This document shows, in pieces, positions 44,196 through 52,628 of a stretch of DNA of 64,000 nucleotides. Below the pieces are notes generated by a model that was not told where the DNA came from, ran no database searches, and saw only the letters and a program-made list of their open reading frames with translations. Source of the DNA: Streptomyces sp. SAI-127 (lineage in GTDB: Bacteria; Actinomycetota; Actinomycetes; Streptomycetales; Streptomycetaceae). Location: positions 372,001 through 436,000 of the forward strand of contig NZ_JARXYJ010000001.1 of NCBI RefSeq assembly GCF_029894425.1, read 5' to 3'. A program made the position numbers and the translations under genes. Position 1 is the first letter of the stretch. Each line of letters starts with the position of its first letter.

Positions 44196-44460
44196 TCACG
44201 AGGTCGGGTCCGTGGCGATCCACTCGGTGACCGAGCCGTGGCGGGGCTTCCAGCCGAGGATGTCGCGGGCTCGTGTGGTGCGGACGCGACTGTTGGAGGC
44301 CAGGGCCCCGCCAGTGAAAGCGGGCCACCAGAACGCGCCGGCTGCCTCGATGTCCCAGGGCTCGGGGCCGTCGAGGCCGAGTGCCTCGGCGATCGAAGCG
44401 GCCAGCCCTCAAGTGATTCCTCCCCGTTTCTCGGCGAAGAGCGCGAGTGACCCCGACGGT
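44196..44460 (-). pseudogene. C-terminal fragment of an NAD-dependent epimerase/dehydratase
   Basis: Read on the minus strand up to TGA at 44196: AEALGLDGPEPWDIEAAG, FWWPAFTGGALASNSRVRTT, RARDILGWKPRHGSVTEWI. The RARDILGWKP segment is a hallmark of the end of extended SDRs (sugar epimerases). The first three quarters of the protein are missing and the frame breaks at about 44420. Dead gene. The 200 bp between this and the STAND gene shows nothing recognisable. Confidence 0.8.
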
Positions 44461-44661
44461 GTGCCGATGTGAACGCGGTGGTGGGTGGGGCATCATGTTG
44501 GCGCGCACGTCACCTATGACCAGGCGCTCGAGACGGTGCTGGACAAACTGTCGATCAATTGGTCGTGCACGGCTTTCTCCGACACAGCCGCCGCCGGCTC
44601 GACAGCCTCGTTCTCGGTCGCATTCTCACTGGTTGTCCATTGCATCGTGCGTGATCGGGAG

Positions 44662-46809
44662 TTACACCGAGCCATTACGGTCCCGGTCCCGGTCGGCGGG
44701 GAGGAACGGTGCGCCGTTCAGTTCATGGCCCCACATGACATCGCTGACGTGTTTCACGGCGGCTGCCAAGTGCCGGCGGTAGGTGCTGAAGGACATTCCG
44801 AGGCGCCTGGCCGCGGCTTCCTGGGTGGGTGCGGCCTTGCTGTACGTGGTCATGACGACGTGGTGACGTTTCTCTCCGCCGCGCTCATCGCGCAGGGTGT
44901 CGATGGCGTGGAGCAGGGCATCGTGCAGGCTCTGGCCGTGCTCCGCGACGCGGCGGGTGCGGCTCAGGGGGTTTCGTGCCAGTTGACTGGGCCACCACAG
45001 CGCGCGCAGGGCGTCCCGTACGGCGGCGTCGAATTCTGAGCGGGACAGCACGACATGCTCGGCCCGTTCCTGAGCAGTTCCGCCCGGAGACGTGACGATA
45101 CCCGCGCCGGTCAGCAGAGCTTCGTGTCTCTCCGCCATCCACGCCATGACGGGTTGGGTACGCCAGTCGTGGGCGGCCAGACGGTACCGGTGGTGGCCTA
45201 CCGCGGGCCTGGCATTAACGGGCAGCATCTCGGAGCGCTCCAGGTGACCGTGCCAGAAGCCGTCGTCCCGCATCACGTTGAACGACCATGCGAGATGGTC
45301 GGCCCGGATGATCTCACCCATCGCACGCCACTTGGCCAGAGTGTTGGACGCCGACGGCCGCTGGTACGCCTGCGGGTCCACGTCGAACCGCGCGATGGCT
45401 ATGTGCTCTCCTGCTCGCAACGGCATGTCGGCGCGCGCGTGGGCCCAGGCGGCGGCCACCACCGGATCGACATCCTCCCCCTCAGGCTCGTTCAACTGCA
45501 GCCATGCGGAGCAGGCAACGATGTCATCGGTCCGAGTCGACCGGTAGACCCTGAACGCTTGGGGCTGCCGATCCAGCCAGAACCGGGCGATCGCGGCCGA
45601 TTCGGCGCCCTCTGCCTCGTGGACCAGCTCCACCACGCGCTCATGGTCGGCAGGAGTACAGGGCAGCTCCCGCACCAGGCCGCAGGGGTGTCCCTCGAAG
45701 GTGTCGGAGACATGGCCGGCTGCGCCGACATCTCGTTGCAGGTACATCAGGGCCTGCATCGCCTGGAGCATCTGCGCGGCGGGCACCTCCCGGACCCGGC
45801 CGAGCAGATACTGGTGCATCCGCCCACGCAGGGCCACGAATTCGTCCGGATCACGCCACCGGAGATCAGCCACCAGCACCTCGCGCACCACATCATGCGG
45901 AAAGAGTCCCGACGAGGTGGACTCGATGAACGGCTGGGCGCGCAGCCAGGCAAACAGTTCGGCAGCTCGCTCGCCCGTCATCGCCCGCAGCAGGGCCTCA
46001 GAGGTGACCTCGGCCTGAGCGCACACCTCCAGCGCCGTGCGATGCTCCGCACTCGGCGGATCTCCCACAACTTGCGACAACAGCGTCGCGATCACCTCGC
46101 CGCCCGGTGACCAGTCGGCCGCCCGCAGTGTCCCCTCCGCCTCCTGCTGAACGGCGACCGCCGCCGCCAGGGACAGGGCCAGCGGATTGCCGCCGGCGAG
46201 GGACAGCACCGCGTGGTGCGCTCCAGCGGGGACGCCGCGCACCCGCAGAAACGCCGCGGCGTCGCCCGGGGTCAGGTTTCGCAGCGGCACCACATGCAGA
46301 AAGTCACCCCACCCGGGGTCGGCGACCCAACGCGGATCCGGGGCCGTGCGTCCGGCGATCACGACGACGCCGCCCAGCGGCAGGCACGGCAGGAACTGCT
46401 CCCACAACCAGTACTCCAGGCCGTGACAGTGTTCAAAGGCATCGACCAGAAGCACCACGCCCGGCTCGCCGGTGGCTTTTCCCGCGGCGTACTCGAAGTC
46501 CTGCGGCGTCGCGGCAACCGTACGGCCGTCCACCTCGACCACCAGCCGCCCCGCCTCCCGCGCATCGAGGGCGAACCGCCGCAGCAGCGTGGACTTGCCG
46601 ATCCCGCCGGGCCCGTGCAGGTAGACAACAGACGCACCGGCAGGATCCTCCCCCGCCAGCACGGACCGGAACAGCGCCCGCTCCGCCGCCCGCCCGACGA
46701 AAGCCCGATCCCGCGCCGCGACCACACGGTCACCCAACGAGCCGCCGTACCCCATATTCACGAGCCCCGAAAAACGCGAGCCTTTGACCAGATACATGAC
46801 GTCGGTCAT
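44662..46809 (-). CDS. STAND-type ATPase with C-terminal HTH, copy 2
   Basis: A 715-residue paralog of the gene at 28285. Seen: FVGRAAERALF, Walker A GPGGIGKS near residue 77, Walker B-like VLLVDAFE, PDPRWVADPGW, and the C-terminal HTH (QEAAARRLGMSFSTYRRHL), the last identical to copy 1. The N-terminal 20 residues differ and ATGs at 46809 and 46797 are both possible. Homology runs end to end, so the two arose by duplication and are both apparently intact; divergence is greatest in the middle region where ligand or partner binding would be. No co-directed partner is present. Confidence 0.87.
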   Translation of the reverse strand: MTDVMYLVKGSRFSGLVNMGYGGSLGDRVVAARDRAFVGRAAERALFRSVLAGEDPAGASVVYLHGPGGIGKSTLLRRFALDAREAGRLVVEVDGRTVAATPQDFEYAAGKATGEPGVVLLVDAFEHCHGLEYWLWEQFLPCLPLGGVVVIAGRTAPDPRWVADPGWGDFLHVVPLRNLTPGDAAAFLRVRGVPAGAHHAVLSLAGGNPLALSLAAAVAVQQEAEGTLRAADWSPGGEVIATLLSQVVGDPPSAEHRTALEVCAQAEVTSEALLRAMTGERAAELFAWLRAQPFIESTSSGLFPHDVVREVLVADLRWRDPDEFVALRGRMHQYLLGRVREVPAAQMLQAMQALMYLQRDVGAAGHVSDTFEGHPCGLVRELPCTPADHERVVELVHEAEGAESAAIARFWLDRQPQAFRVYRSTRTDDIVACSAWLQLNEPEGEDVDPVVAAAWAHARADMPLRAGEHIAIARFDVDPQAYQRPSASNTLAKWRAMGEIIRADHLAWSFNVMRDDGFWHGHLERSEMLPVNARPAVGHHRYRLAAHDWRTQPVMAWMAERHEALLTGAGIVTSPGGTAQERAEHVVLSRSEFDAAVRDALRALWWPSQLARNPLSRTRRVAEHGQSLHDALLHAIDTLRDERGGEKRHHVVMTTYSKAAPTQEAAARRLGMSFSTYRRHLAAAVKHVSDVMWGHELNGAPFLPADRDRDRNGSV

Positions 46810-46836
46810 TCTTGGCCACCCAAAGTAACGACATGT

Positions 46837-46870
46837 GCGTCGGTATGACTTGGTACACGCCTCCGCCGGT
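46837..46870 (-). promoter_or_regulatory. conserved upstream block of STAND gene copy 2
   Basis: Counterpart of 30447-30479: the same CGTCG, TATGACTTGG, CAC and CCGCCGGT steps, here about 30 bp before the start codon. Shared non-coding sequence upstream of two diverged paralogs suggests a common promoter or autoregulatory site. The rest of the gap to 47028 shows no gene. Confidence 0.6.
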
Positions 46871-47028
46871 GGCGGCGGTCAACACATAAGGCAGTCACTT
46901 AGAAACCCCGGAAAAGAAGTTGAACGTGCCGGCAGTGATCAAGCAGCACGGACCGAAGGAACAGCCAGGCAGATCACAGGAATTCACCCGAGGCCGTTAA
47001 TGGGTGACACCGGCGGAGCCCCGCTGCA

Positions 47029-47928
47029 TCACTGTCTTCCGTTCTTCTGCCACGGGGACAGGAACTCCGCCGAGTGGGCTGTCCCGCCGACCCGGCGGCC
47101 GGCTTCTCCGCTGACGGGCTCCGCGTGCACGCTCCCCAGAAGTGCCAGCGCGTCAGCCGACGGACTGCCCGGTTCGGCGTAATACACGATGAGCCGCTGG
47201 CCGGGGTCGCGGTCCACGGTGAAGGTCTCCACGACCAGTTCCAAGGAGCCGACGACAGGATGGGAGAAGCCGCAGATGTCGCTGCCCTTTTCGAATATCT
47301 CGTGGTCCGCCCAGTAGCGCCGGAAGTCCGGGCTGGCCGCCGACACTTCTCTCACGAGCCTTGTCAGCCGGGGATCGTTGGGGGCCGTGCCGGCGGTGGC
47401 GCGCAGCGAGGCCGCGACAGCACGGGCCGCCTTGTGCCAATCAACGTGGAAGCTGCGTGCCACCGGATCGAGAAAGGTGGTCCGCACGTAGTTGCCCGTG
47501 ATGGTGAAGCCGCTGGTCAAGGCCTCGGCAAGAGCGTTCCGCGCCAGCACGTTGTGCCACCGGTCCAGCACCATCGCGGGCTGCCCCGTCCACATCTGGA
47601 GCAGGCGCTGCAGGCCGGGGGCTACGTCTTCGTGATCGTTCTCCGGGCGCAGTGTCGCAGGGGCGCGGCCGGCGAGCAGATACATGTGGTTGATCGCCGG
47701 CGCATCAAGGCCGAACACGGACACCAGTGCATCGAGAATCTGCGGCGAGGGCGACCGCTCGCGTCCCTGCTCGAGGCGCACGTAGTACTGCGTGCTGATC
47801 CCGGCCAGTGCGGCGACCTCCTCGCGTCTGAGGCCTGGTGTACGACGCAGGCCTCCCGGCGGCAAGCCGACGTCCAGCGGGCTGACGGCGGCACGTCGGG
47901 CTCGTAGGAAATCTCCGAGTGCATTCAC
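47029..47928 (-). CDS. XRE-family regulator with MmyB-like ligand domain
   Basis: About 299 residues. HTH (RRTPGLRREEVAALAGISTQYYVRLEQGR) and MmyB-like domain (VLARNALAEALTSG, TTFLDPVARSFHVDW, FRRYWADHEI). The GTG at 47928 lies 7 nt after TAACGT, a -10-like element, as in the other leaderless regulators; GTG 47937 is the alternative. No SDR or other target gene is adjacent on the divergent side, where only transposase debris follows, so its original target may have been lost. Confidence 0.9.
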   Translation of the reverse strand: MNALGDFLRARRAAVSPLDVGLPPGGLRRTPGLRREEVAALAGISTQYYVRLEQGRERSPSPQILDALVSVFGLDAPAINHMYLLAGRAPATLRPENDHEDVAPGLQRLLQMWTGQPAMVLDRWHNVLARNALAEALTSGFTITGNYVRTTFLDPVARSFHVDWHKAARAVAASLRATAGTAPNDPRLTRLVREVSAASPDFRRYWADHEIFEKGSDICGFSHPVVGSLELVVETFTVDRDPGQRLIVYYAEPGSPSADALALLGSVHAEPVSGEAGRRVGGTAHSAEFLSPWQKNGRQ

Positions 47929-48239
47929 AGTCCTCACGTTAGACAGCGTGGCGCCTGCCAGGGAGGCCGAGATCCTGACAGGCAGGCCCAGCGGGCAACC
48001 GGGGGCCGCGGTGCCGGTTTGCGGCCGCCGACGTGGCGCAGTCAGGCCAGGACGGGGCTCTTATCGGCGCCGACGGGGCGCCGTTGGAGATCCGCATTGC
48101 CAGGCTCATCGCAAGGCCTACACTCCAGCGGCGTTTCGCTACCTGGCCTGGTCAGCGGCATCGTCGGGAGCGTACTGGGCTGATGACGCGTCAGGGGCGG
48201 CCTTTCCGGACCGCCCCTCCAACGAGTGGCACTCGCCTC

Positions 48240-48365
48240 GCCGCTGCCGATCACCTGGGTCACCGCGGATGCCGCCTACGGCCAGGAATGGCGCTTTCGC
48301 CGGATACTGGAAGAGACCGCCGTCGGCTACGTGCTCGCCGTCCCGAGGTCTCAGCAGGTGCCGCG
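48240..48365 (+). mobile_element. fragment of an IS701-family transposase
   Basis: About 42 residues read PITWVTADAAYGQEWRF and RRILEETAVGYVLAVPRSQQV, the second catalytic Asp block of IS701-type DDE transposases. Nothing recognisable of the rest remains; no terminal repeats were seen. Sequence from 47938 to 48240 and from 48365 to 48612 has no supported gene and probably includes other parts of this decayed element. Confidence 0.75.
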
Positions 48366-48612
48366 GGCAGCGCCAGTAACGCCGGGGCTTGCCCTCCCCC
48401 TGCCCCGATCTGTAACTACTGGCCCCTTTGGTCTGCGTGCTCTGGGCGTTTCGCAACTCCTTCAGGGCGAACAGCGCGGGTCGGGAGAATTCTGGCGAGT
48501 AGTGAGCAGGGTTTGACCTGTTGATGACCGTGTGCCCTACGGAACACTGGCGGAGTGAGGCCAGATGCGCACACGTCTGCCTCGCATCCACTCGTCATAT
48601 ACGGAAAGCGCC

Positions 48613-49734
48613 ATGACTGTTCAGGACAAGCGCATCATTGTGACCGGCAGCTCCCGGGGAATCGCGGCGGCGGCCATCGCGTCATTTGCCCGAGCCGGAG
48701 CCCGGGTCGCCGCACTGGGAATCAGCGACGAACCGGGCAGGGCTCTCGCCGAAAAGATCACCTCCGAGGGGCCTGGCACCGTCTCCTACTTCCACGCCGA
48801 TGTCTCGGACAAGTCCGGGGTGACCACGGCCGTGGCCGCCGCCGCCGGGGAGCTGGGCGGCGTCGACGCCCTGGTCAACGTGGCCGGCATCGAAATGGGG
48901 GCGCCTGCGGAGAGTATCTCCGAAGAGGACTGGGATCGTGTTTTCGCGGTGAATGCCAAGGGCACCTTCCTCACCGCTCAGGCCGTCTTTCCGTACCTGC
49001 GGGAGAACGGCGGCACCGTCATCAACTTCGGTTCCGACGCCGCCCTCATCCCCTATCCGAACGGAGCGCACTATTCGGCGTCCAAGGGGGCGGTGCTCTC
49101 GCTCACTCGTACCCTCGCCGCCGAATGGGGGCGCTACGGGATCCGGGTGAACTCTGTCGATCCGGTGATATGGACGGGGATGTACGACGGGTACCGGGCG
49201 CGGATGACAGAGGAGGAACTCGCGGCCCACGACGCCGAGCAGGCCCGCACGATCCCGCTGGGAGGCAAGCTGGGTGACCCGGACTCCGACCTCGCCCCGG
49301 TCCTCAACTTCCTCGTCTCCGACGGCTCCCAACCGACGCCACCACCAACGCACAACCACGCCGCACCCACACCTCAACGCCAACACCCGTACCCGCGCCT
49401 CCCCAGGGAGCGTCACAGACACTCGCAGACACACCGCGCGGCGTTTGGCTCGGCGCGGTCACCGGGAACCACCCCTACGACGGCGCCGACGTTCCTCCGG
49501 CACCGTGACCGTGCCGGAAAGTACCAGCTCACGGCGGCTATGGGCCCGTACAGATGCTGTCAGTGCCCCGCCGGGGCACCCTGCGGGGTCTTTGCGTGCA
49601 TGCCGCCGCTACCGCTGTCATCCTGCGTCGGTCACGGGGGCACGGGGGCGGGCTCGGGGATCAGGGTGAGCAGTGTGTGCAGGCGGGACTCAAGGGGGCC
49701 TGTGGCTGTGAGGACCGGGATGCCCGTTGCATGA
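48613..49734 (+). pseudogene. SDR truncated at its 3' end, frame running into unrelated sequence
   Basis: From ATG 48613 (GGAAAG upstream) a classical SDR is intact in its core: VTGSSRGIA, VNVAGIEMG, INFGSDAALI, HYSASKGA (YxxxK). It follows the family to ...LNFLVSDGS at about 49323, then switches to Pro/Thr/His/Arg-rich sequence where a C-terminal GQ...VNGG segment is expected. The frame stays open to 49734, overlapping the converging NTPase gene. The last strand and tetramer contacts are therefore missing; activity is doubtful. Confidence 0.72.
49324..49631. other. 308-bp junction sequence, no gene
   Basis: Between the SDR breakpoint and the end of the AvrD-type cluster. It starts with a CCAACC/CACAACC-rich low-complexity run (49328-49400). 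A short plus-strand frame (GVWLGAVTGNHPYDG, ending TGA at 49509) looks like the tail of a lost gene but was not recognised. This is probably the left boundary of the inserted cluster. Confidence 0.4.
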
Positions 49735-50240
49735 AGGGTGGTCAGGAGGAGGCGGTCCGAGAGGGTGCGGAAGTGTTCGCTGATGGGGGGCGGGTCGTCG
49801 TGGAGGGGGAACTCGACCGGGAGGTGGACGAAGGCGTCGTACGAGGTGACGGCGCGCTGCACGAACTCGCGGCCCAGATGGTCGAGCACGCTTCGGTAGG
49901 GGCTGTCGGGGTCGGCCGTCACGACCTGGGGATTCCGGTCGCCGCCGGGGTGGAGGCCGACGGCGAGCCGGACCGTGGCGTAGACCCACTCGTGGAGCAG
50001 GGAGCCGTCCGAGAGGAATCCGCCCGGGTGGGCGGCCTCGGCGAGGAGTCGCTCGGCGTGGCGGCGGACGACGAGCTGGATCAGCTCTGGCTCGGTGGTC
50101 TGTTCCAGGGGCTTGGGCCGGCTGCCGGCGGGGTCCCGCATCGGGGTGCCGTGGGCGGCGGGCAGGCCGATGCGGGCCGTGGCGGCGGTGATCAGGGTGG
50201 TTTTGCCGGCTCCGTAGGCGCCGACGACGGCGATCCTCAC
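49632..50240 (-). CDS. P-loop NTPase/kinase-like protein (NTPase B of the AvrD-type cluster)
   Basis: A 202-residue protein beginning VRIAVVGAYGAGKT, with Walker A at residues 7-14. It shares with the gene at 52629 the blocks LSDGSLLHEWVYATVRL, SYDAFVHLPVEFPL and EHFRTLSDRLLL, so the two are paralogs of an AAA_28/nucleoside-kinase-like family. Probably an ATP-dependent small-molecule kinase or ligase (inference). GTG 50240 has AGGAG upstream and overlaps the HAD gene stop (GTGA), so it is translationally coupled. Last gene of the leftward operon. Confidence 0.85.
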   Translation of the reverse strand: MRIAVVGAYGAGKTTLITAATARIGLPAAHGTPMRDPAGSRPKPLEQTTEPELIQLVVRRHAERLLAEAAHPGGFLSDGSLLHEWVYATVRLAVGLHPGGDRNPQVVTADPDSPYRSVLDHLGREFVQRAVTSYDAFVHLPVEFPLHDDPPPISEHFRTLSDRLLLTTLHATGIPVLTATGPLESRLHTLLTLIPEPAPVPP

Positions 50241-50986
50241 AGCATCGCTCCTGGTGGGACGGTGTTCGGTTCGGGGAGGGGGACGGCGGGTGGAGCGGGG
50301 GCCTTGGGCAGCCGGTCCCAGCCGTGGTGGGCGGCCAGACGCCGCAGCTCCTGGTCGTCGCCGACGATGACGGCGCGGCCGGTCAGGGAGAGCAGCGGGG
50401 CGTCGGAGACGTGGTCGCCGTAGGCGATGGAGGAGTCCAGGTCGATGCGGTGGGCGGCGGCCAGTTCCCGAACGGCCTCCGATTTGGCGCGGCCGATCAT
50501 CGGCTGGTGGGGGCGGTCGGCCAGCCGGCCGGTGTAGGTGCGGGAGACCGGGGTGATCTCCGGCTCGGTGCACAACAGGTGGTGTGCACCGATGTGTTCC
50601 AGCACGGGCAGGAGCAGCGCGGGGAAGGAGCCGGAGACCAGGACGACCTGGTGGCCGTCCTGGCGGCGGGTGTGCAGCGCTTCGAGGACCGGTTCGTGGA
50701 AGAAGCCGCCACGGGCCAGCTCGGCGCGGAACCAGGACTCGGCGGCCCGGGTGATCTCGGCGGCCGGGGCGCCGGTCAGCAGCCGGAAGTAGGCGCGGTT
50801 GGTCTCCGCCCGGTCGGCCCCGGCCGTGGTCATGGCCTTCAGGCGTTGCCGTTCCCGTACGGCCTCGTGCGGGGGCCGGCCCTGGACGGCGTACCAGTAG
50901 GCGAGGAAGCGGAAGAGCGCGGTGCCGCGGGTCAGGGTGTTGTCGACGTCGAAGAAGGCCGCGGGGCGGTGGTCGGCGGGGGTCAT
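50237..50986 (-). CDS. HAD-superfamily (IB, SerB-like) phosphatase
   Basis: A 249-residue HAD hydrolase. Seen: motif I DVDNTLT with nucleophile Asp13, motif II VLVSGSF, a lysine region GRAKSEAV, and motif IV AYGDHVSDAPLL. HAD-IB enzymes remove phosphate from small metabolites, such as phosphoserine or lipid headgroups. Between NTPase B (overlapping) and the ACP, it is well placed to dephosphorylate a phosphorylated sugar-lipid intermediate, as phosphatases do in gamma-butyrolactone synthesis (inference). No clear Shine-Dalgarno beyond a GGGATGG stretch. Confidence 0.88.
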   Translation of the reverse strand: MTPADHRPAAFFDVDNTLTRGTALFRFLAYWYAVQGRPPHEAVRERQRLKAMTTAGADRAETNRAYFRLLTGAPAAEITRAAESWFRAELARGGFFHEPVLEALHTRRQDGHQVVLVSGSFPALLLPVLEHIGAHHLLCTEPEITPVSRTYTGRLADRPHQPMIGRAKSEAVRELAAAHRIDLDSSIAYGDHVSDAPLLSLTGRAVIVGDDQELRRLAAHHGWDRLPKAPAPPAVPLPEPNTVPPGAML

Positions 50987-51062
50987 GGCGGGTCCATCCC
51001 GGGGAAGGAGCGCGGCCGGGCCGGCCGCGCTGTCGGCGGGTGCGACGCGAGGATCGGCAGGG

Positions 51063-51329
51063 TCAGACGCGAACGCCCTTGGCCACCAGGAGCTCGGCGA
51101 CCGCGGCGGCGGTGCCCGCCTCCTGGAGTTCGTCGTCGGCCACCTCTGTGCCGTAGCGGCGGCTGAGGTCGACGGCGACCTCGACGAGGATGAGCGAGTC
51201 GAAGCCGATGAGTTCGAACTCTGTGTCGGCGGCGGTGGTTTCGGCGGGGGCCTCGTACTTGTCGACCAGAAGGGTCAGGACCGCGTCGGCGAGGGCGGCG
51301 ACGGAGGCGGAGGTGACGGAGTTGCTCAT
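51063..51329 (-). CDS. acyl carrier protein
   Basis: An 88-residue acidic helical protein with the phosphopantetheine site GFDSLILVEV (Ser45). It is the only carrier in the cluster and should hold the fatty acyl or beta-ketoacyl chain made by the neighbouring KASIII. GGAAAC and GAGAGGAAA lie before the ATG. It is 176 bp after the KASIII stop and 76 bp before the HAD start, same direction. Confidence 0.93.
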   Translation of the reverse strand: MSNSVTSASVAALADAVLTLLVDKYEAPAETTAADTEFELIGFDSLILVEVAVDLSRRYGTEVADDELQEAGTAAAVAELLVAKGVRV

Positions 51330-51505
51330 GGAACGGTGTTTCCTCTCCGGTTCGGTGTGGTGCACGGTTCCGGTGCCGAGCGGGCGGGCTTTCCACGGGC
51401 CTCGGCACGCGTGGGGTGGGGGACGCGTGGGTCCCGAGGAGTGGCGCAGCGGCGGCGGTGCGCGCGAGGGACGCGGTGCGGGGGCGCCGTATTCGGGGCG
51501 TCGCC

Positions 51506-52513
51506 TCAGACGGGAACGATGTCCGGCCAGGTGAGCGCCGCGGATCCCCAGGTCAGACCGCCGCCGAAGGCGGTGAGCAGCAGGCGTTCGCCGGTGCGGA
51601 ACTTTCCCGCCGCCGCCGCGTCGGCCAACGCCAGGGGAATGGACGCGGCGGAGGTGTTGCCGACCTTGTCGATATTGGTGACGGCCTGGCCGGCGTCGAG
51701 CCCGAGCTGTTCGGCCACGGCCCGGAGGATGCGGAGATTGGCCTGGTGACCGACCAGGTAGCCGACCTCGTCCGCGCTCCAACCGACGCTGTCGAGCACC
51801 GCGAGCGATGAGTCCGACATACGCCGGACGGCGTGGGCGAACACCTTTTTGCCCTGCATGGTGAAGTACTGGTCGTCCTCGGCTGCGGGCAGTCCGCTGG
51901 TGCGCTGTCGGGAGCCGCCCGCCGGGATCTGGATGAGATCCTTGCCGCTGCCGTCGCTGCCCAGATCGAAGCCGAGCAGCCGGCCCGGTTCGCCGTCGGC
52001 CCCGCGGCCCAGTACGACGGCCCCGGCTCCGTCGCCGAAGATGACAGAGGTGGTGCGGTCGTTCGGGCTGAGGATGGTGGAGTACGTCTCCGCCCCGATG
52101 ACCAGCGCCCGCTCGACCCGGCCCGCCTGGATGGCGTTGGCGGCCGCTTCGAGGGCGTAGACGAAGCCGGAGCACACCGCGGAGATGTCGTACGCGGCAG
52201 CGTGACCGAGCCCCAGCCGGGCCGCCACATCGGGCGCTGTGCCGGGGCAGGGGTGGTCGGGTGTGGTGGTGGCGACGATGAGCAGCCCGACGTCGGGTCC
52301 GTCGTCGAGGCCGGCGGACTTCAGGGCCGCGCGGCCCGCCTCGGTGGCCAGGTCGCCGGTGGACTGGCCGGGCGGGGCCCAGTAGCGCTCCCTGATCCCG
52401 GTGCGGGTGGTGATCCACTCGTCGGACGTCTCGAAGAGGGTGGCGAGTTCAGCGTTGGTGACGCGCCTCGACGGCAGATGGGCGCCGAGCCCGCGCAGGA
52501 CGGCGTACGGCAT
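51506..52513 (-). CDS. 3-oxoacyl-ACP synthase III (KASIII/FabH-like)
   Basis: A 335-residue KASIII with the full Cys-His-Asn triad: Cys114 (AVCSGF), His256 (VGHQAN), Asn286 (VGNTSA), and the dimer/substrate loop TRTGIRERYWAPP. It should condense an acyl-CoA starter with a malonyl- or acyl-ACP, giving a beta-ketoacyl thioester, the very substrate class used by AvrD and AfsA enzymes. It lies between NTPase A (115 bp) and the ACP (176 bp). A second housekeeping fabH is expected elsewhere in the genome; this copy is pathway-specific. Confidence 0.93.
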   Translation of the reverse strand: MPYAVLRGLGAHLPSRRVTNAELATLFETSDEWITTRTGIRERYWAPPGQSTGDLATEAGRAALKSAGLDDGPDVGLLIVATTTPDHPCPGTAPDVAARLGLGHAAAYDISAVCSGFVYALEAAANAIQAGRVERALVIGAETYSTILSPNDRTTSVIFGDGAGAVVLGRGADGEPGRLLGFDLGSDGSGKDLIQIPAGGSRQRTSGLPAAEDDQYFTMQGKKVFAHAVRRMSDSSLAVLDSVGWSADEVGYLVGHQANLRILRAVAEQLGLDAGQAVTNIDKVGNTSAASIPLALADAAAAGKFRTGERLLLTAFGGGLTWGSAALTWPDIVPV

Positions 52514-52628
52514 GTGTCTCCCCCGACTTTCCTGTGTGGTGTCCGGTTCTGTGTGTCCTCGTGGCGGTGGCTCTGTTCCGTAGGGGTGGTCGGGCCGGGT
52601 GCGGGCACCCTCGCGCGGCGGCCGGGGT

